A stretch of DNA of 64,000 nt from Acidobacteriota bacterium (GTDB lineage: Bacteria > Acidobacteriota > Terriglobia > Terriglobales > Acidobacteriaceae). Below are positions 33,876 to 42,399 of this stretch, piece after piece (within the stretch, counting starts at the first letter, position 1; the number at the start of each line of letters is the position of its first letter). The stretch covers positions 90,803 through 154,802 of the forward strand of contig QIBA01000066.1 in the NCBI GenBank assembly GCA_003225175.1, in the 5' to 3' direction. The position numbers and the translations under genes are program-made. Below the pieces are notes generated by a model, which ran no database searches, was not told where the DNA came from, and saw only the letters and a program-made list of their open reading frames with translations.

Positions 33876-34571
33876 ATGATCCGGTTTTTAGCCATAGTTC
33901 TTATTTCACAGTCAATTTGCGCAGTAGGACAGTCTTCCCAACTGGCGCGATATCAAACGAAGTTCGAAAATGACGTGGTGGCGGTCTATGGAGTCAATCT
34001 GCAGGCGCACGCTTCCGTCCCTGCGTTTCAATCAGCACGTGACACATTCTGGGTTGCTCTCACGGACTCGTCGCTAAGCTTCACTCGCCAACAAGGGAAG
34101 ACTGACATTCGCTGGCAGGCAGGAGACACCCGATTCTTTCCGAGTTTTGAGACTAACGTTCTGAGCAACAGGGGGACAGCTGAGTTTCGAGGCGTGATGA
34201 TCGCACTGAAGCCTCGCAGCCTCATCTCCGGCGCGTGCGGTTGTGCAGAAAACACGGCAAGAGCGATCTGTGGATGCAAGGGAGCGACCCACCTCGAACC
34301 CTTGTGGGCGCTGAGCTTGGGTGAAGTCACCCTTGCAGGGACGTCATTGGCTGCGGGTGAATCGTTTCGAGCTGCAGCCCTGCGAGATGACATGCTGCTT
34401 GTAGCAGTTACGGATCTCGACTTGACTGATCTGGGCAGCCAGGATTCCGAATCCGGCGAACGGCCGGTGCTGCACCTCAAATCCGGCGACGCTGCCTGGA
34501 TTCCGGGGGGCAGACACCAGTTCAAGAACCTTGACAGCGCTGCGGTACGCTTCGTGACTTTCGAATTCTGA
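33876..34571 (+). CDS. Exported cupin-like protein
   Basis: A 231-residue exported protein with a signal peptide (about residues 1-19). Two beta-rich halves have cupin-like endings: WQAGDTRFFPSFETN...NRGTAEFRGVMIAL (about residues 80-110) and LKSGDAAWIPGGRHQFKNLDSAAVRFVTFEF (about 200-231). In the second, the G-D-x-x-W-I-P-x-G-x-x-H pattern is the second cupin motif. A central Cys cluster (CGCAENTARAICGC) is unusual. Function unknown. Confidence 0.6.
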   Translation: MIRFLAIVLISQSICAVGQSSQLARYQTKFENDVVAVYGVNLQAHASVPAFQSARDTFWVALTDSSLSFTRQQGKTDIRWQAGDTRFFPSFETNVLSNRGTAEFRGVMIALKPRSLISGACGCAENTARAICGCKGATHLEPLWALSLGEVTLAGTSLAAGESFRAAALRDDMLLVAVTDLDLTDLGSQDSESGERPVLHLKSGDAAWIPGGRHQFKNLDSAAVRFVTFEF

Positions 34572-34576
34572 TTCAT

Positions 34577-34894
34577 CTAGGGGGCAGTCTGCTGCGAGTT
34601 GAGCTTCTTTTCCATGTCGCGCAGGACGAGCTGCCACATATCGATTTCAAGTTCGAACTGATGCTTCAGTGGCGTGTCTCCCGTTGAAACGAACGCAACA
34701 TTTCGCTGCATCTGCCCAAGCAAGGCTCGCATTTTCGCGACGTCGGCTTTGAGATCATTGGTCTCTTCTGCGGCGCGCTGGGAGCTTGCCAGTGTCGCCG
34801 CGCTCTTGGGTGCGTCTTGAAGATCTTGTCCAGCAAGCGTAAGGATTGTGCAGAATAAAATAGCTATCGCTCCAATGAGCCTGTGACTGATCAT
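34577..34894 (-). CDS. Exported coiled-coil hypothetical protein
   Basis: A 105-residue protein with a signal peptide (about residues 1-22) followed by Ala/Glu/Lys-rich helix with heptad-like spacing (ASSQRAAEETNDLKADVAKMRALLGQMQRNVAFV) and a second helix (FELEIDMWQLVLRDMEKKLN). ATG 34894 follows GGAGGAGG at good spacing. No family is recognised. Convergent with the cupin-like gene, the stops being 5 bases apart. Confidence 0.6.
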   Translation of the reverse strand: MISHRLIGAIAILFCTILTLAGQDLQDAPKSAATLASSQRAAEETNDLKADVAKMRALLGQMQRNVAFVSTGDTPLKHQFELEIDMWQLVLRDMEKKLNSQQTAP

Positions 34895-34971
34895 CTTTCC
34901 TCCTCCAGACATCAGGTTTTCGGCAATATCAGAGAAATCAATTGTGAGAATTGATTTTTCTTATTGGGATA

Positions 34972-35817
34972 ATGGAGCAGTTGCAAGGTGTAATCGAGAC
35001 GAGCATAAGAGACGCCGTGAATGGATTACCAGGATTGGACCTAGATCACCTCAAGACATTCGTCGAAGTGGCGAAAGAGGGCAATTTCTCGCGCGCTGCT
35101 GCGAAAGTATTCCGGTCGCAGCCTGCGGTAAGCGCGCAGATTCGTCAACTCGAGGAAGCCTATCAGCAAAGACTGTTTGACCGGTCGGGAAAGGCCGTGC
35201 GCCTCACGCCTGCTGGCGAAATCCTCCTGCAATACGCGCAGAGCTTGTTGCGCTTGCACGACGAGTCGAGGAACGCGTTGTCGCATGCTTCGCAGGAAAC
35301 GCGCGGCGTGCTCTCGATCGGCGCCAACGAGGCAACTTTTCTCTATGTGTTGCCAAGGGTCTTTGAGCATTTTCATCAGAAATATCCATCGGTCCGGATC
35401 AGTGTGTATCGGAATTTCAGTCGCAAGATCATCGAGAAGATCGAAGCTGGAGCCGTGGATGTAGGCATCGTCACGCTGCCGGTCAAGAGTTCGTCGTTGC
35501 GTGTGGTTCGCATCTTCAGCGACGAATTGCAGCTGGTAATTCAGGCGAGCCATCCCTTCCGCGATCGGCTGCGGATCTCAATGGAGCTCGGCAGCATTAC
35601 TCTCATCAAGCAGTTCGTCGCGGGAGGTTTTGGAGCCTCAGTCATCAGCACGAGTTTCGCGCAGGACGATGTACAAGCCGGACGTCTTCGGCTAATCCCT
35701 ATTAAGGATCTCAAGCTCAAACGAGAACTCGGGCTGGTGTACCGCAAGGATCGCACTCTGCCGCGAGCTGCAACAGCGTTCGTGGAAGTTGCGCATCAAT
35801 CGCTTCGCACGAATTGA
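34972..35817 (+). CDS. LysR-family regulator with an internal deletion
   Basis: A 281-residue LysR regulator. The HTH (LDLDHLKTFVEVAKEGNFSRAAAKVFRSQPAVSAQIRQLEE) and first ligand lobe (SIGANEATFLYVLPRVFEHF) match the regulator at 27113. Between QASHPFRDRL and RISMELGS, about 35 residues of the second lobe present in that relative (LEEIAKYPLVLPK...) are missing, without loss of frame. Ligand binding may be altered. The start is uncertain; a ~20-residue N-terminal extension precedes the HTH. Tail to tail with the first DAHP synthase gene. Confidence 0.75.
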   Translation: MEQLQGVIETSIRDAVNGLPGLDLDHLKTFVEVAKEGNFSRAAAKVFRSQPAVSAQIRQLEEAYQQRLFDRSGKAVRLTPAGEILLQYAQSLLRLHDESRNALSHASQETRGVLSIGANEATFLYVLPRVFEHFHQKYPSVRISVYRNFSRKIIEKIEAGAVDVGIVTLPVKSSSLRVVRIFSDELQLVIQASHPFRDRLRISMELGSITLIKQFVAGGFGASVISTSFAQDDVQAGRLRLIPIKDLKLKRELGLVYRKDRTLPRAATAFVEVAHQSLRTN

Positions 35818-35819
35818 GC

Positions 35820-36851
35820 TCACGCCGAAACCTTCATCTGCAATGGAGCCACCCTCCGCAGCGGCTCTGATAAGGAGCGGATCATCGCGGCAAAGCCGGT
35901 CAAATCGAGGGACTGTGGGCCATCCGACAGCGCTCGCTCGGGGCAAGGATGAACCTCAACGATCAGGCCATCGGCACCAACCGCAATTGCAGCCCGTGAT
36001 ACAGCGCTAATCAGACTTCGTCTTCCAGTCCCATGCGACGGATCGGCGATGACGGGCAAGTGCGAGAGTTCCTTTGCCAAGGCGATTGCAGCAAGATCGA
36101 TTGTGTTTCGCAGTTCCGTTTCGAAGGTCTTGATTCCACGTTCACAGAGAATAACCTGAGAGTTTCCTCCGGAGAGCAGGTACTCCGCGGCCAAAAGCCA
36201 TTCCTTAACCGTCGCCGATGGTCCACGCTTCAGCAAGATAGGGCGATCGACTTTCGCGAGTCGCCGTAGCAGCGCAAAGTTCTGCATGTTGCGCGCGCCA
36301 ACCTGAAGCATATCCGCGTGTTCCGAAATGAGATCAACGTCCTCGGTGCTCATCACTTCCGTGACGATAGGCAGTCCAGTCAGCTTACGAGCTTCGGAGA
36401 GGATTTTTAATGCTTCGACTCCTAAACCTTGGAAGTCATACGGAGACGTGCGAGGTTTGTAGGCTCCTCCGCGAAGCATGCTGGCTCCAGCTTCCTTCAC
36501 TGCAACTGCCGTGTCGAGCAGTTGCTCTCGCGACTCAACGGAGCAGGGTCCAGCAATTACGACTACCTCTTCTCCACCGATCTTTACGCCGCCGACTTCC
36601 AACACGCTCGGTTCGCCTCGAACTTGCCGGCTAACCAACTTGAATGGATGTGCAATAGGGATGGCGTCCTCGACGCCAGGTGCGATCTTGAGCGCCTCAA
36701 GCAGTGTTCGATTTCCGCCGCTGCCGACCGCTGCAACGATGGTTCGCTCAGTTCCGCGAATTACGTGAGGTTGATAGCCACAAAGAACCACGTTATCGAT
36801 GACGTGCTGAATTTCAGCCTCGGTCGCGCCTTCTGCCATATTAATGATCAC
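35820..36851 (-). CDS. aroF: DAHP synthase (type I-beta), copy 1, with attenuator leader
   Basis: A 343-residue 3-deoxy-D-arabino-heptulosonate-7-phosphate synthase, first step of aromatic amino-acid synthesis. A ~70-residue ferredoxin-like regulatory domain precedes the barrel. IAGPCSVES (about residues 99-107), [17 protein letters not shown] (about 128-144), GARNMQN (about 185-191), LLKRGPSAT (about 204-212) and DPSHGTG (about 274-280) are the active-site motifs. GTG 36851 is preferred because AAGGAGG precedes it by 6 bases. Its leader region carries a full attenuator (see 36888-37087). A second copy lies at 40111. Confidence 0.93.
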   Translation of the reverse strand: MIINMAEGATEAEIQHVIDNVVLCGYQPHVIRGTERTIVAAVGSGGNRTLLEALKIAPGVEDAIPIAHPFKLVSRQVRGEPSVLEVGGVKIGGEEVVVIAGPCSVESREQLLDTAVAVKEAGASMLRGGAYKPRTSPYDFQGLGVEALKILSEARKLTGLPIVTEVMSTEDVDLISEHADMLQVGARNMQNFALLRRLAKVDRPILLKRGPSATVKEWLLAAEYLLSGGNSQVILCERGIKTFETELRNTIDLAAIALAKELSHLPVIADPSHGTGRRSLISAVSRAAIAVGADGLIVEVHPCPERALSDGPQSLDLTGFAAMIRSLSEPLRRVAPLQMKVSA

Positions 36852-36887
36852 TGCCCGCCTCCTTGGAATCAGTACTGAAAAGCGAAA

Positions 36888-36908
36888 GCCGCAACTTAAA
36901 GTTGCGGC
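36888..36908 (-). terminator. Attenuator terminator of the DAHP synthase leader
   Basis: Near-perfect 10-base stem in the minus-strand RNA (GCCGCAACTT / AAGTTGCGGC) followed by TTTCGCTTTT. It lies between the leader peptide stop and the synthase start. Its 5' arm can instead pair with RNA from 36990-36981 (AGTAGCGGCT) with one mismatch and one G-U pair, an antiterminator option. Confidence 0.75.
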
Positions 36909-36948
36909 CTTCGGTGTTTTCTGCTGATGATTGCTAAACGATTAAACT

Positions 36949-37041
36949 TCAGCTTCGTTCGCAGGCACGCGCTTCACCGGAGCCGCTACTCGTAAAGAAC
37001 CAGTAGCGGTAGCTAAAGCCGGTAAATGGGAGTGCTTGCAT
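36949..37041 (-). CDS. Aromatic-rich leader peptide of DAHP synthase
   Basis: A 30-codon open frame, ATG at 37041 and TGA at 36949-36951. Seven of residues 6-16 are aromatic: Phe6, Phe9, Tyr11, Tyr13, Trp14, Phe15, Phe16 (core FSYRYWFF). This is the composition of an attenuation leader that senses charged tRNA-Phe, -Tyr and -Trp. The Tyr-Arg-Tyr-Trp codons coincide with the first arm of a hairpin (RNA ACCGCTACT against AGTAGCGG at 36990-36983). It starts about 18 bases after the -10 box, with no clear Shine-Dalgarno. It would be too short for most gene finders. Confidence 0.75.
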   Translation of the reverse strand: MQALPFTGFSYRYWFFTSSGSGEARACERS

Positions 37042-37058
37042 CAGAATTGTCGCATAGA

Positions 37059-37087
37059 ACTATAGGATAGCCTGCTTTCGGTGTCAA
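37059..37087 (-). promoter_or_regulatory. Consensus sigma-70-type promoter of the DAHP synthase leader
   Basis: Minus strand TTGACA (37087-37082), 17-base spacer, TATAGT (37064-37059). A perfect -35 and five of six bases of the -10 consensus, correctly spaced, directly upstream of the leader peptide. Confidence 0.8.
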
Positions 37088-37511
37088 TGAACGCTGGCTG
37101 AAGGAGCGGTTTCTCCCAGTCGGACTATCACACGTTTTCGATGATCACGGACCTGTCATGAGCAGTTATTCGGGCGTGAGCGTAGTGCAACAATCCAATG
37201 AACCCGTGTTTCCACACTTAGAGAACTGAACTTCGAGCCAACTTTTGTTCACCCATCCGCTATCAGGAAATGACAAATTACCGCTTTTGTGGGATGACAA
37301 AAAGTGTCATAGATCGCTGCAAATGGAGGTCGTCGTATTTTCCGCTGCGATCGCGCTCTTGAAAGTTTTCCGTAAGTAGTTGAGTTTTATGGAAATAGGA
37401 GCCATCGTTTGCAAGTTTGAGACGGGAAAACGAAATTGTCGTGATTGGCACTTCGGGTGCGATACATACTGGGTGACAGCCGCTGTATGGCTGTAGAAGG
37501 ATAATTGCGAC
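37088..37511. other. Divergent intergenic region upstream of the pilin
   Basis: No supported gene. It separates the DAHP leader promoter from the pilin start; no strong pilin promoter is evident. A short TGACAAA/TGACAAAAAG repeat near 37270-37310 is visible. Confidence 0.4.
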
Positions 37512-38015
37512 ATGCGAAGGCAAAAGGGATTCTCGTTAATTGAGTTGCTGATCGTTGTCGCCATCATTCTCATCATCGCGGCGATTGCGATTCCTAATCT
37601 GCTGCGCGCGAAAATGGCAGCTAATGAAGCGTCAGCCGTATCCAGCCTACACACGATTTTCACGGCCGAATCCGCCTATTTTGCAGCAGGATGGAGCAAT
37701 CCGGGAGCCCTTGGTTTCTCCACTGTCTTGCAGGATCTGGGTGATTCGAAAGGTTGCACCCCGCCTAAACTTGACAGCGCCTGTCAGATTGACAACATCT
37801 TGGCGAATGCCACGACGCCGGGAACTGCAAAGTCTGGATACTACTTTACTTATGTGCCAATCCCCAATGGACAATTGAACGTTGGTTTTTCAGTACAGGC
37901 GGATCCTGCAGCTCGTGCCCAGACTGGTAATCGCAGTTTCTTCACCGACCAAAGCGGCGTAATCCGCGCTAATACATCGCAGTCTGCTGGCTCGAATGAC
38001 GCTCCAATCCAGTAA
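37512..38015 (+). CDS. Type IV pilin-like protein
   Basis: A 167-residue prepilin. The leader is short and basic (MRRQKG) and cleaved before FSLIELLIVVAII, with the conserved Glu at +5 of the mature protein. A long hydrophobic helix (to about residue 34) follows, then a globular domain with two Cys (CTPPKLDSAC) that may form a disulfide. Resembles the major pilins/pseudopilins of type IV pili. No pilin-assembly genes are adjacent, so it is an orphan pilin gene. Confidence 0.88.
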   Translation: MRRQKGFSLIELLIVVAIILIIAAIAIPNLLRAKMAANEASAVSSLHTIFTAESAYFAAGWSNPGALGFSTVLQDLGDSKGCTPPKLDSACQIDNILANATTPGTAKSGYYFTYVPIPNGQLNVGFSVQADPAARAQTGNRSFFTDQSGVIRANTSQSAGSNDAPIQ

Positions 38016-38118
38016 TCGGCAAACCAGAATCTGTTTACACTGTGCAGTGTTTTCAAATCATCTCAGGTGCGCTGATTCCACCGCCCACGAGCTAACCCCG
38101 TGATAAATTGGGAATAGT

Positions 38119-38194
38119 GGGCGCGTAGCTCAGTTGGTAGAGCAACGCCCTTTTAAGGCGTGGGTCGCAGGTTCGAATCCTGCCGCGCTCACCA
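38119..38194 (+). tRNA. tRNA-Lys (TTT), CCA encoded
   Basis: 76-base cloverleaf. Acceptor GGGCGCG / CGCGCTC; D arm GCTC...GAGC; anticodon stem ACGCC / GGCGT around loop CTTTTAA (anticodon TTT); T arm with GTTCGAATC; terminal CCA in the DNA. Confidence 0.96.
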
Positions 38195-38225
38195 TCCTCC
38201 AAAGATCCACGCTAACATGCCGCGT

Positions 38226-38696
38226 TTACTCTGTTCCGGACTTGCTCATAATTTCATTACTGATCCCGCTCGAAGTTTGCCATGCTAGAACTGGAGTGTC
38301 GGTAAAACGATAACGCAGAAAACGTGGCCGGCCTTTCCGCCTCCAGTAGTTTGACGTGTAACTGGCTACTTTCACGCCGGATCTAAGTGCGCTTACGAAT
38401 TTTTTCTGCTCGGGATCAATAACGATACCGACATGTCCCGGCCAGACAATCAGGTCACCAACAGTTGGTCGATAGATTCGTCGGAAAGCATCGCTACCTC
38501 GGTAAAGGACTCGCGAGGGCTCGTAGTGATAGAAGAGGCCCATCGCGTTAAACAGCGAATTCACGAAGTGTGAGCAGTCGAGTGTGGTTTCGTGAATCTG
38601 CAAGCCGAGTTCCACTAATTTTTCCGCATGCTGCCTATGCGCCGGTTGGTTCATGAACTCACCTGATTGCGCGGCACTGATTGTTGACAGCAACAA
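38226..38696 (-). CDS. NlpC/P60-family protein, N-terminus possibly disrupted
   Basis: A 156-residue putative cell-wall peptidase. The NlpC/P60 Cys is seen in LDCSHFVNSLFNAMG (about residues 39-53) and the His in IVWPGHVGIVID (about 83-94). The frame opens at a TTG and gives a truncated hydrophobic start (LLSTISAAQS). Upstream in the same frame an ATG at 38744 would supply the missing signal-peptide start, but a TGA at 38703-38705 interrupts it. If real, this is a nonsense mutation in the signal peptide; otherwise the TTG is the start. Follows tRNA-Lys, in opposite orientation. Confidence 0.6.
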   Translation of the reverse strand: MLLSTISAAQSGEFMNQPAHRQHAEKLVELGLQIHETTLDCSHFVNSLFNAMGLFYHYEPSRVLYRGSDAFRRIYRPTVGDLIVWPGHVGIVIDPEQKKFVSALRSGVKVASYTSNYWRRKGRPRFLRYRFTDTPVLAWQTSSGISNEIMSKSGTE

Positions 38697-38818
38697 GAAT
38701 GCTCAGAGCAGCAGAGATGCTGCCACTGGATTCGAAATTGGCATTGTGGTTGAAAAATTCGATGCGCAGTAGTGAGCCCGAGCCGTGCGGAATCGAGAGT
38801 TGCCGATTTTGGACTACG

Positions 38819-40060
38819 CTACTGCACGACCGGTGGTTTCCGCAGCAGGAAGGCTTTTACGGCAATTGCATTTGGCTGCTGACCAACTGGGATGATGGTG
38901 AGCAGCACGGCTCCCTGTTTCACAGCCGTTCGCACGACGCTTACGTCCCCTGCAGCTGTGTCAGCGACGAACAGGAAGTTCTGATTTGGAGAGAGAGCGA
39001 GGGCGTCCGGACGCCGACCCACGGGCACCGTTGTAACGAGCTTTCCTTCGTCAATGTCGTAAACCGAAACGGTATCGGAATTGAAGTTGCTAACGTACAG
39101 AGTGGAATTGTCGGCACTCACGATCGAGCGAACTGGTCCAGCGCCAATGAGATAACTCGCCCCAACTTCATTTGTGCTCGCGATAATCTCCGAGATCGTG
39201 TTTGCGCCGAAATTGCTGACAAAAACCTGACCGCCATCGGGCTTAAGCGCCAGGTGAGTCGGCGTGGAACCAACATCGAGAATTGAAAGCAGGCGATCGG
39301 CTTTGATAGCGGCAAACTCCTTGGACTTTGTTACCTCTTTGCGATCAACAACCGACTGCGCAGAAGTCTGTGGATTCGTCATGTCAGTTTCCATATTCAA
39401 CCCGATTACGGCAACCTGCCCCGAGCCGCTGCATGCTACGAATGCCTTTCCCGAATCGGGCAGGATTTCGACATCCGTTGGTTCCTTACAGGCTGAGACT
39501 GAAGACCGCACCTTCATAGTCTGAGCATCGATCACGGAAACAGAATCGCTCAGGCGTTCCGATACTACGACGGTCTTCCCGTCGCGTGAGACGCGTGCTT
39601 CTCCAGGAGCTTTGCCCACGGTTATGTTGCGCAACACTCGCCGTTGGAAAATGTCGATGATGGAGACGCTGTTTGAGCCGGAGTTTGCCACGAAAGCTCG
39701 AGTACCATCCGCAGAAACATCGACGAAATATGGTGTGCGCTCCAGGGCGATGATTCCAACGACTTTGTTCAGTTCAGCATCGATCACGCTCAGTGAGTTG
39801 GATCCCGTGTTGACGACATAAACCTCGTTTTTCTGGGTATTGACGGCAACACCAGTTGGATTGTTTCCTACCGGTATTGTGGCGATCGGCTTGTAATTGC
39901 GCATGTCCAAAACGGAAACGCTATTGCTTTTCCCATTCGTGACGAATGCATATTCGCGATAGGCCGGCGGATAGTTTGGTAGCTTTTGAGTACAAGCACC
40001 TGTGACTACAAGGCAGGACGCAATCAACATGGACAAGGTGTTTTTGAAATGGGAGAGCAC
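38819..40060 (-). CDS. YVTN-type beta-propeller lipoprotein
   Basis: A 413-residue exported protein. A lipoprotein signal peptide ends VVTGAC (Cys at about residue 23). The remainder is a seven-bladed YVTN propeller of ~42-residue units with the repeating pattern Y/FVxNxGSNSVSVIDxxxxKVxxxIxVGxxPxGVAVxxDG (AFVTNGKSNSVSVLD, VYVVNTGSNSLSVID, AFVANSGSNSVSIID, and so on). Such proteins are surface ligand-binding or scaffold modules. Function unknown. Confidence 0.85.
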   Translation of the reverse strand: MLSHFKNTLSMLIASCLVVTGACTQKLPNYPPAYREYAFVTNGKSNSVSVLDMRNYKPIATIPVGNNPTGVAVNTQKNEVYVVNTGSNSLSVIDAELNKVVGIIALERTPYFVDVSADGTRAFVANSGSNSVSIIDIFQRRVLRNITVGKAPGEARVSRDGKTVVVSERLSDSVSVIDAQTMKVRSSVSACKEPTDVEILPDSGKAFVACSGSGQVAVIGLNMETDMTNPQTSAQSVVDRKEVTKSKEFAAIKADRLLSILDVGSTPTHLALKPDGGQVFVSNFGANTISEIIASTNEVGASYLIGAGPVRSIVSADNSTLYVSNFNSDTVSVYDIDEGKLVTTVPVGRRPDALALSPNQNFLFVADTAAGDVSVVRTAVKQGAVLLTIIPVGQQPNAIAVKAFLLRKPPVVQ

Positions 40061-40110
40061 TTGAGAACAGGCGGAGACCCGGAATTAGAGAGTGTAGCAG
40101 TACCAATCGA

Positions 40111-41196
40111 CTATCGCGCAATAGCGCGACGCGAGGAACCTTGTCCCGTCCATGCCGCAGATGGGTATACCGGAGCGGTCACGCCGCGCCGCAGCACCGC
40201 GGCAATTTGAGTGACTTCTGACATCAAAGTGGCAAATTGCTCAGGCACGATCGATTGTGGTCCGTCGCTGAGCGCATGGTCGGGATCGTGATGCACTTCG
40301 ACAATCAATCCGTCGGCGCCAACAGCCACAGCGGCCCGCGCCATGGGAAGCACTTTGTTCCGCTTGCCCGTTCCGTGACTTGGATCGACAAGAATCGGCA
40401 AATGACTGAGCCGTTGCACGGCAGGTATAAGGCTGAGATCGAGCGTGTTTCGCGTGTGATCGGCAAAGGTTCTGACCCCTCGCTCACAAAGCACAACGTT
40501 ATAGTTGCCTTCGCTCATCACGTACTCGGCAGCCATGAGCAACTCTTCCAGCGTGGCAGACATGCCTCGCTTGAGCAGTACCGGCTTGCGAGCGCGACCT
40601 GCACGCTTAAGAAGTGAGAAGTTCTGCATGTTGCGCGCACCGATTTGGATCATATCGGCATATTCTTCTACGAGGTCCAGTGATTCGTTATCGACAGCCT
40701 CAGTAACGATGAGCAGACCAAAGCGATCACGCGCTTCCGCCATGATCTTTAATCCCTCTTCTCCCAATCCTTGGAATGAGTATGGGGAAGTGCGAGGTTT
40801 GTAGGCGCCGCCACGTAGAAAATGTGCTCCTGCATTTGCAACTTGTTCGGCAACAGTGAGCGCCTGCTCGCCAGATTCGATGGAACACGGACCTGCCATT
40901 ACGACGATGTCCTTGCCGCCAATGGTTACGTGACTGTTGGGGAAGCGAACAACCGTAGTGTCCGGCTTCAGATCACGACTGACGAGTTTGTAGGGCTTGC
41001 TGACACGAATGACCTCACCAACGCCTGGCATTTCCTCCAAGCTTCCGGACTCAACAGAGCCTTGATTACCAGTGATGCCTATCGCAGTCCGCTGCGCACC
41101 GGGAATGGGATGCGCGCGCAGTCCCAGAGTCTCGACTTTTCGACAAACGTCGCGCACTTGCTCTTCAGTGGCATGAGACTGCATCACAACCAACAT
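40111..41196 (-). CDS. aroF: DAHP synthase (type I-beta), copy 2
   Basis: A 361-residue paralogue of the synthase at 35820. The regulatory N-terminal domain (from [17 protein letters not shown]) and barrel motifs are all present: [53 protein letters not shown]. The C-terminus is longer and basic. ATG 41196 follows AGGAG; a longer frame has no ribosome site. No leader peptide or hairpin is seen upstream, unlike copy 1, suggesting the two isozymes are controlled differently. Confidence 0.92.
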   Translation of the reverse strand: MLVVMQSHATEEQVRDVCRKVETLGLRAHPIPGAQRTAIGITGNQGSVESGSLEEMPGVGEVIRVSKPYKLVSRDLKPDTTVVRFPNSHVTIGGKDIVVMAGPCSIESGEQALTVAEQVANAGAHFLRGGAYKPRTSPYSFQGLGEEGLKIMAEARDRFGLLIVTEAVDNESLDLVEEYADMIQIGARNMQNFSLLKRAGRARKPVLLKRGMSATLEELLMAAEYVMSEGNYNVVLCERGVRTFADHTRNTLDLSLIPAVQRLSHLPILVDPSHGTGKRNKVLPMARAAVAVGADGLIVEVHHDPDHALSDGPQSIVPEQFATLMSEVTQIAAVLRRGVTAPVYPSAAWTGQGSSRRAIAR

Positions 41197-41344
41197 TCGC
41201 GATCTCCTGAAAACGTAACTGCCAGTGTAATGAATTTCGAAGAGAGGCCGCAATTTGCATCCGCGACGTGAAGTGGACATCTGCTACGAGGGTCTTCAAG
41301 GGGTCCACCGCTCTCCTCCGACTGAGCCCTGCTATGCTCGGCTT

Positions 41345-42274
41345 ATGCCGACAAAGTGGGAGCAGGAATCCAAGGACATCCTGAAGCGACCAGCTCCCGC
41401 AGTACCTGCAAAGCTGACTTCCCGGCGAATTGGCATCCATACTTCCACATCCGGCGGCGTGGAAACCGCTGCAGAACGTGCATATCGTCTAGGCTGCAAT
41501 ACATTCCAGATATTTTCATCGTCGCCGCGAATGTGGAAGCCGTATGAACTCGCGAAATCCCAATGCGACGAAATGATGCGGCTGCGGGAAAAGTACGGAA
41601 TCGCGCCGCTTGTGATTCACACCAGCTATCTCGTGAACCTGGCAAGCGTCACGGAAGAGTTCCTGAACAAGTCCATCGAAAGTTTTCGAGGAGAAGTACA
41701 ACGAGGTCTCGCCTTGGGCGCTCAGTATCTTGTGCTCCATGCCGGGTCTTATCGGGGTCTCCGTAGAGAGGAGGGACTTGCACGAGCGGCAGAATCGATC
41801 AAGAAGGCAACTAACGGTCTCGATCTTGAGGGTTGCGGCTTCAAGGTCCTGATTGAGAATTCGGCGGGGGCAGAGTATTCGTTGGGTAGCTCCTTCGAGC
41901 AGGTGACGGAGCTGATAGAACGCCTGCGACCGGTTTTGCCCGTAGCCGCCTGTATGGATACGTGTCACATGCACGCGGCCGGTTACGACATAGTCACGCC
42001 CGAGGGTTTCGAGTACACGATGAAATACATTGAGAACACCATCGGCCTGAAGAACATTCCTGTTTGGCATTGCAACGATGCCAAATCGGCACGAGCTTCG
42101 CGCCTCGACCGTCATGAGCACATCGGGAAGGGAAAGATTGGGTTGGATCCATTTCGGCGACTGCTAAACGATTCGCGAACGGCACAGGCAGCCTTCATTG
42201 CCGAGACTCCAATCGACGAACCAGGCGACGACCAAAGAAATGTCGATGCCTTGAAGAGTTTGGTGGCTGGCTGA
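41345..42274 (+). CDS. nfo: Endonuclease IV (AP endonuclease)
   Basis: A 309-residue AP endonuclease of base-excision repair. The TIM-barrel motifs with three zinc sites are visible: IGIHTSTSGGVETAAERA (about residues 28-45), TFQIFSSSPRMW, LVLHAGSYRG (His near 138), IENSAGAEYSLGSSFEQ (Glu near 175), CMDTCHMHAAGYD (Asp/His near 212-215), WHCNDAK (His near 246) and HEHIGKGKIG (His near 259). The C-terminal ETP motif is present. Full length. Confidence 0.93.
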   Translation: MPTKWEQESKDILKRPAPAVPAKLTSRRIGIHTSTSGGVETAAERAYRLGCNTFQIFSSSPRMWKPYELAKSQCDEMMRLREKYGIAPLVIHTSYLVNLASVTEEFLNKSIESFRGEVQRGLALGAQYLVLHAGSYRGLRREEGLARAAESIKKATNGLDLEGCGFKVLIENSAGAEYSLGSSFEQVTELIERLRPVLPVAACMDTCHMHAAGYDIVTPEGFEYTMKYIENTIGLKNIPVWHCNDAKSARASRLDRHEHIGKGKIGLDPFRRLLNDSRTAQAAFIAETPIDEPGDDQRNVDALKSLVAG

Positions 42275-42399
42275 TTCTTGGTTTCGGAAGTGTCGCTAAA
42301 AGATCAGTTTAGTGGGTGGTAAACCATCTTCGATGGCTGCACCAGTAACTAGTCCACTCTTCGCCATAAGTGGCAAAACACGTAAAATCAAGTATTCCC

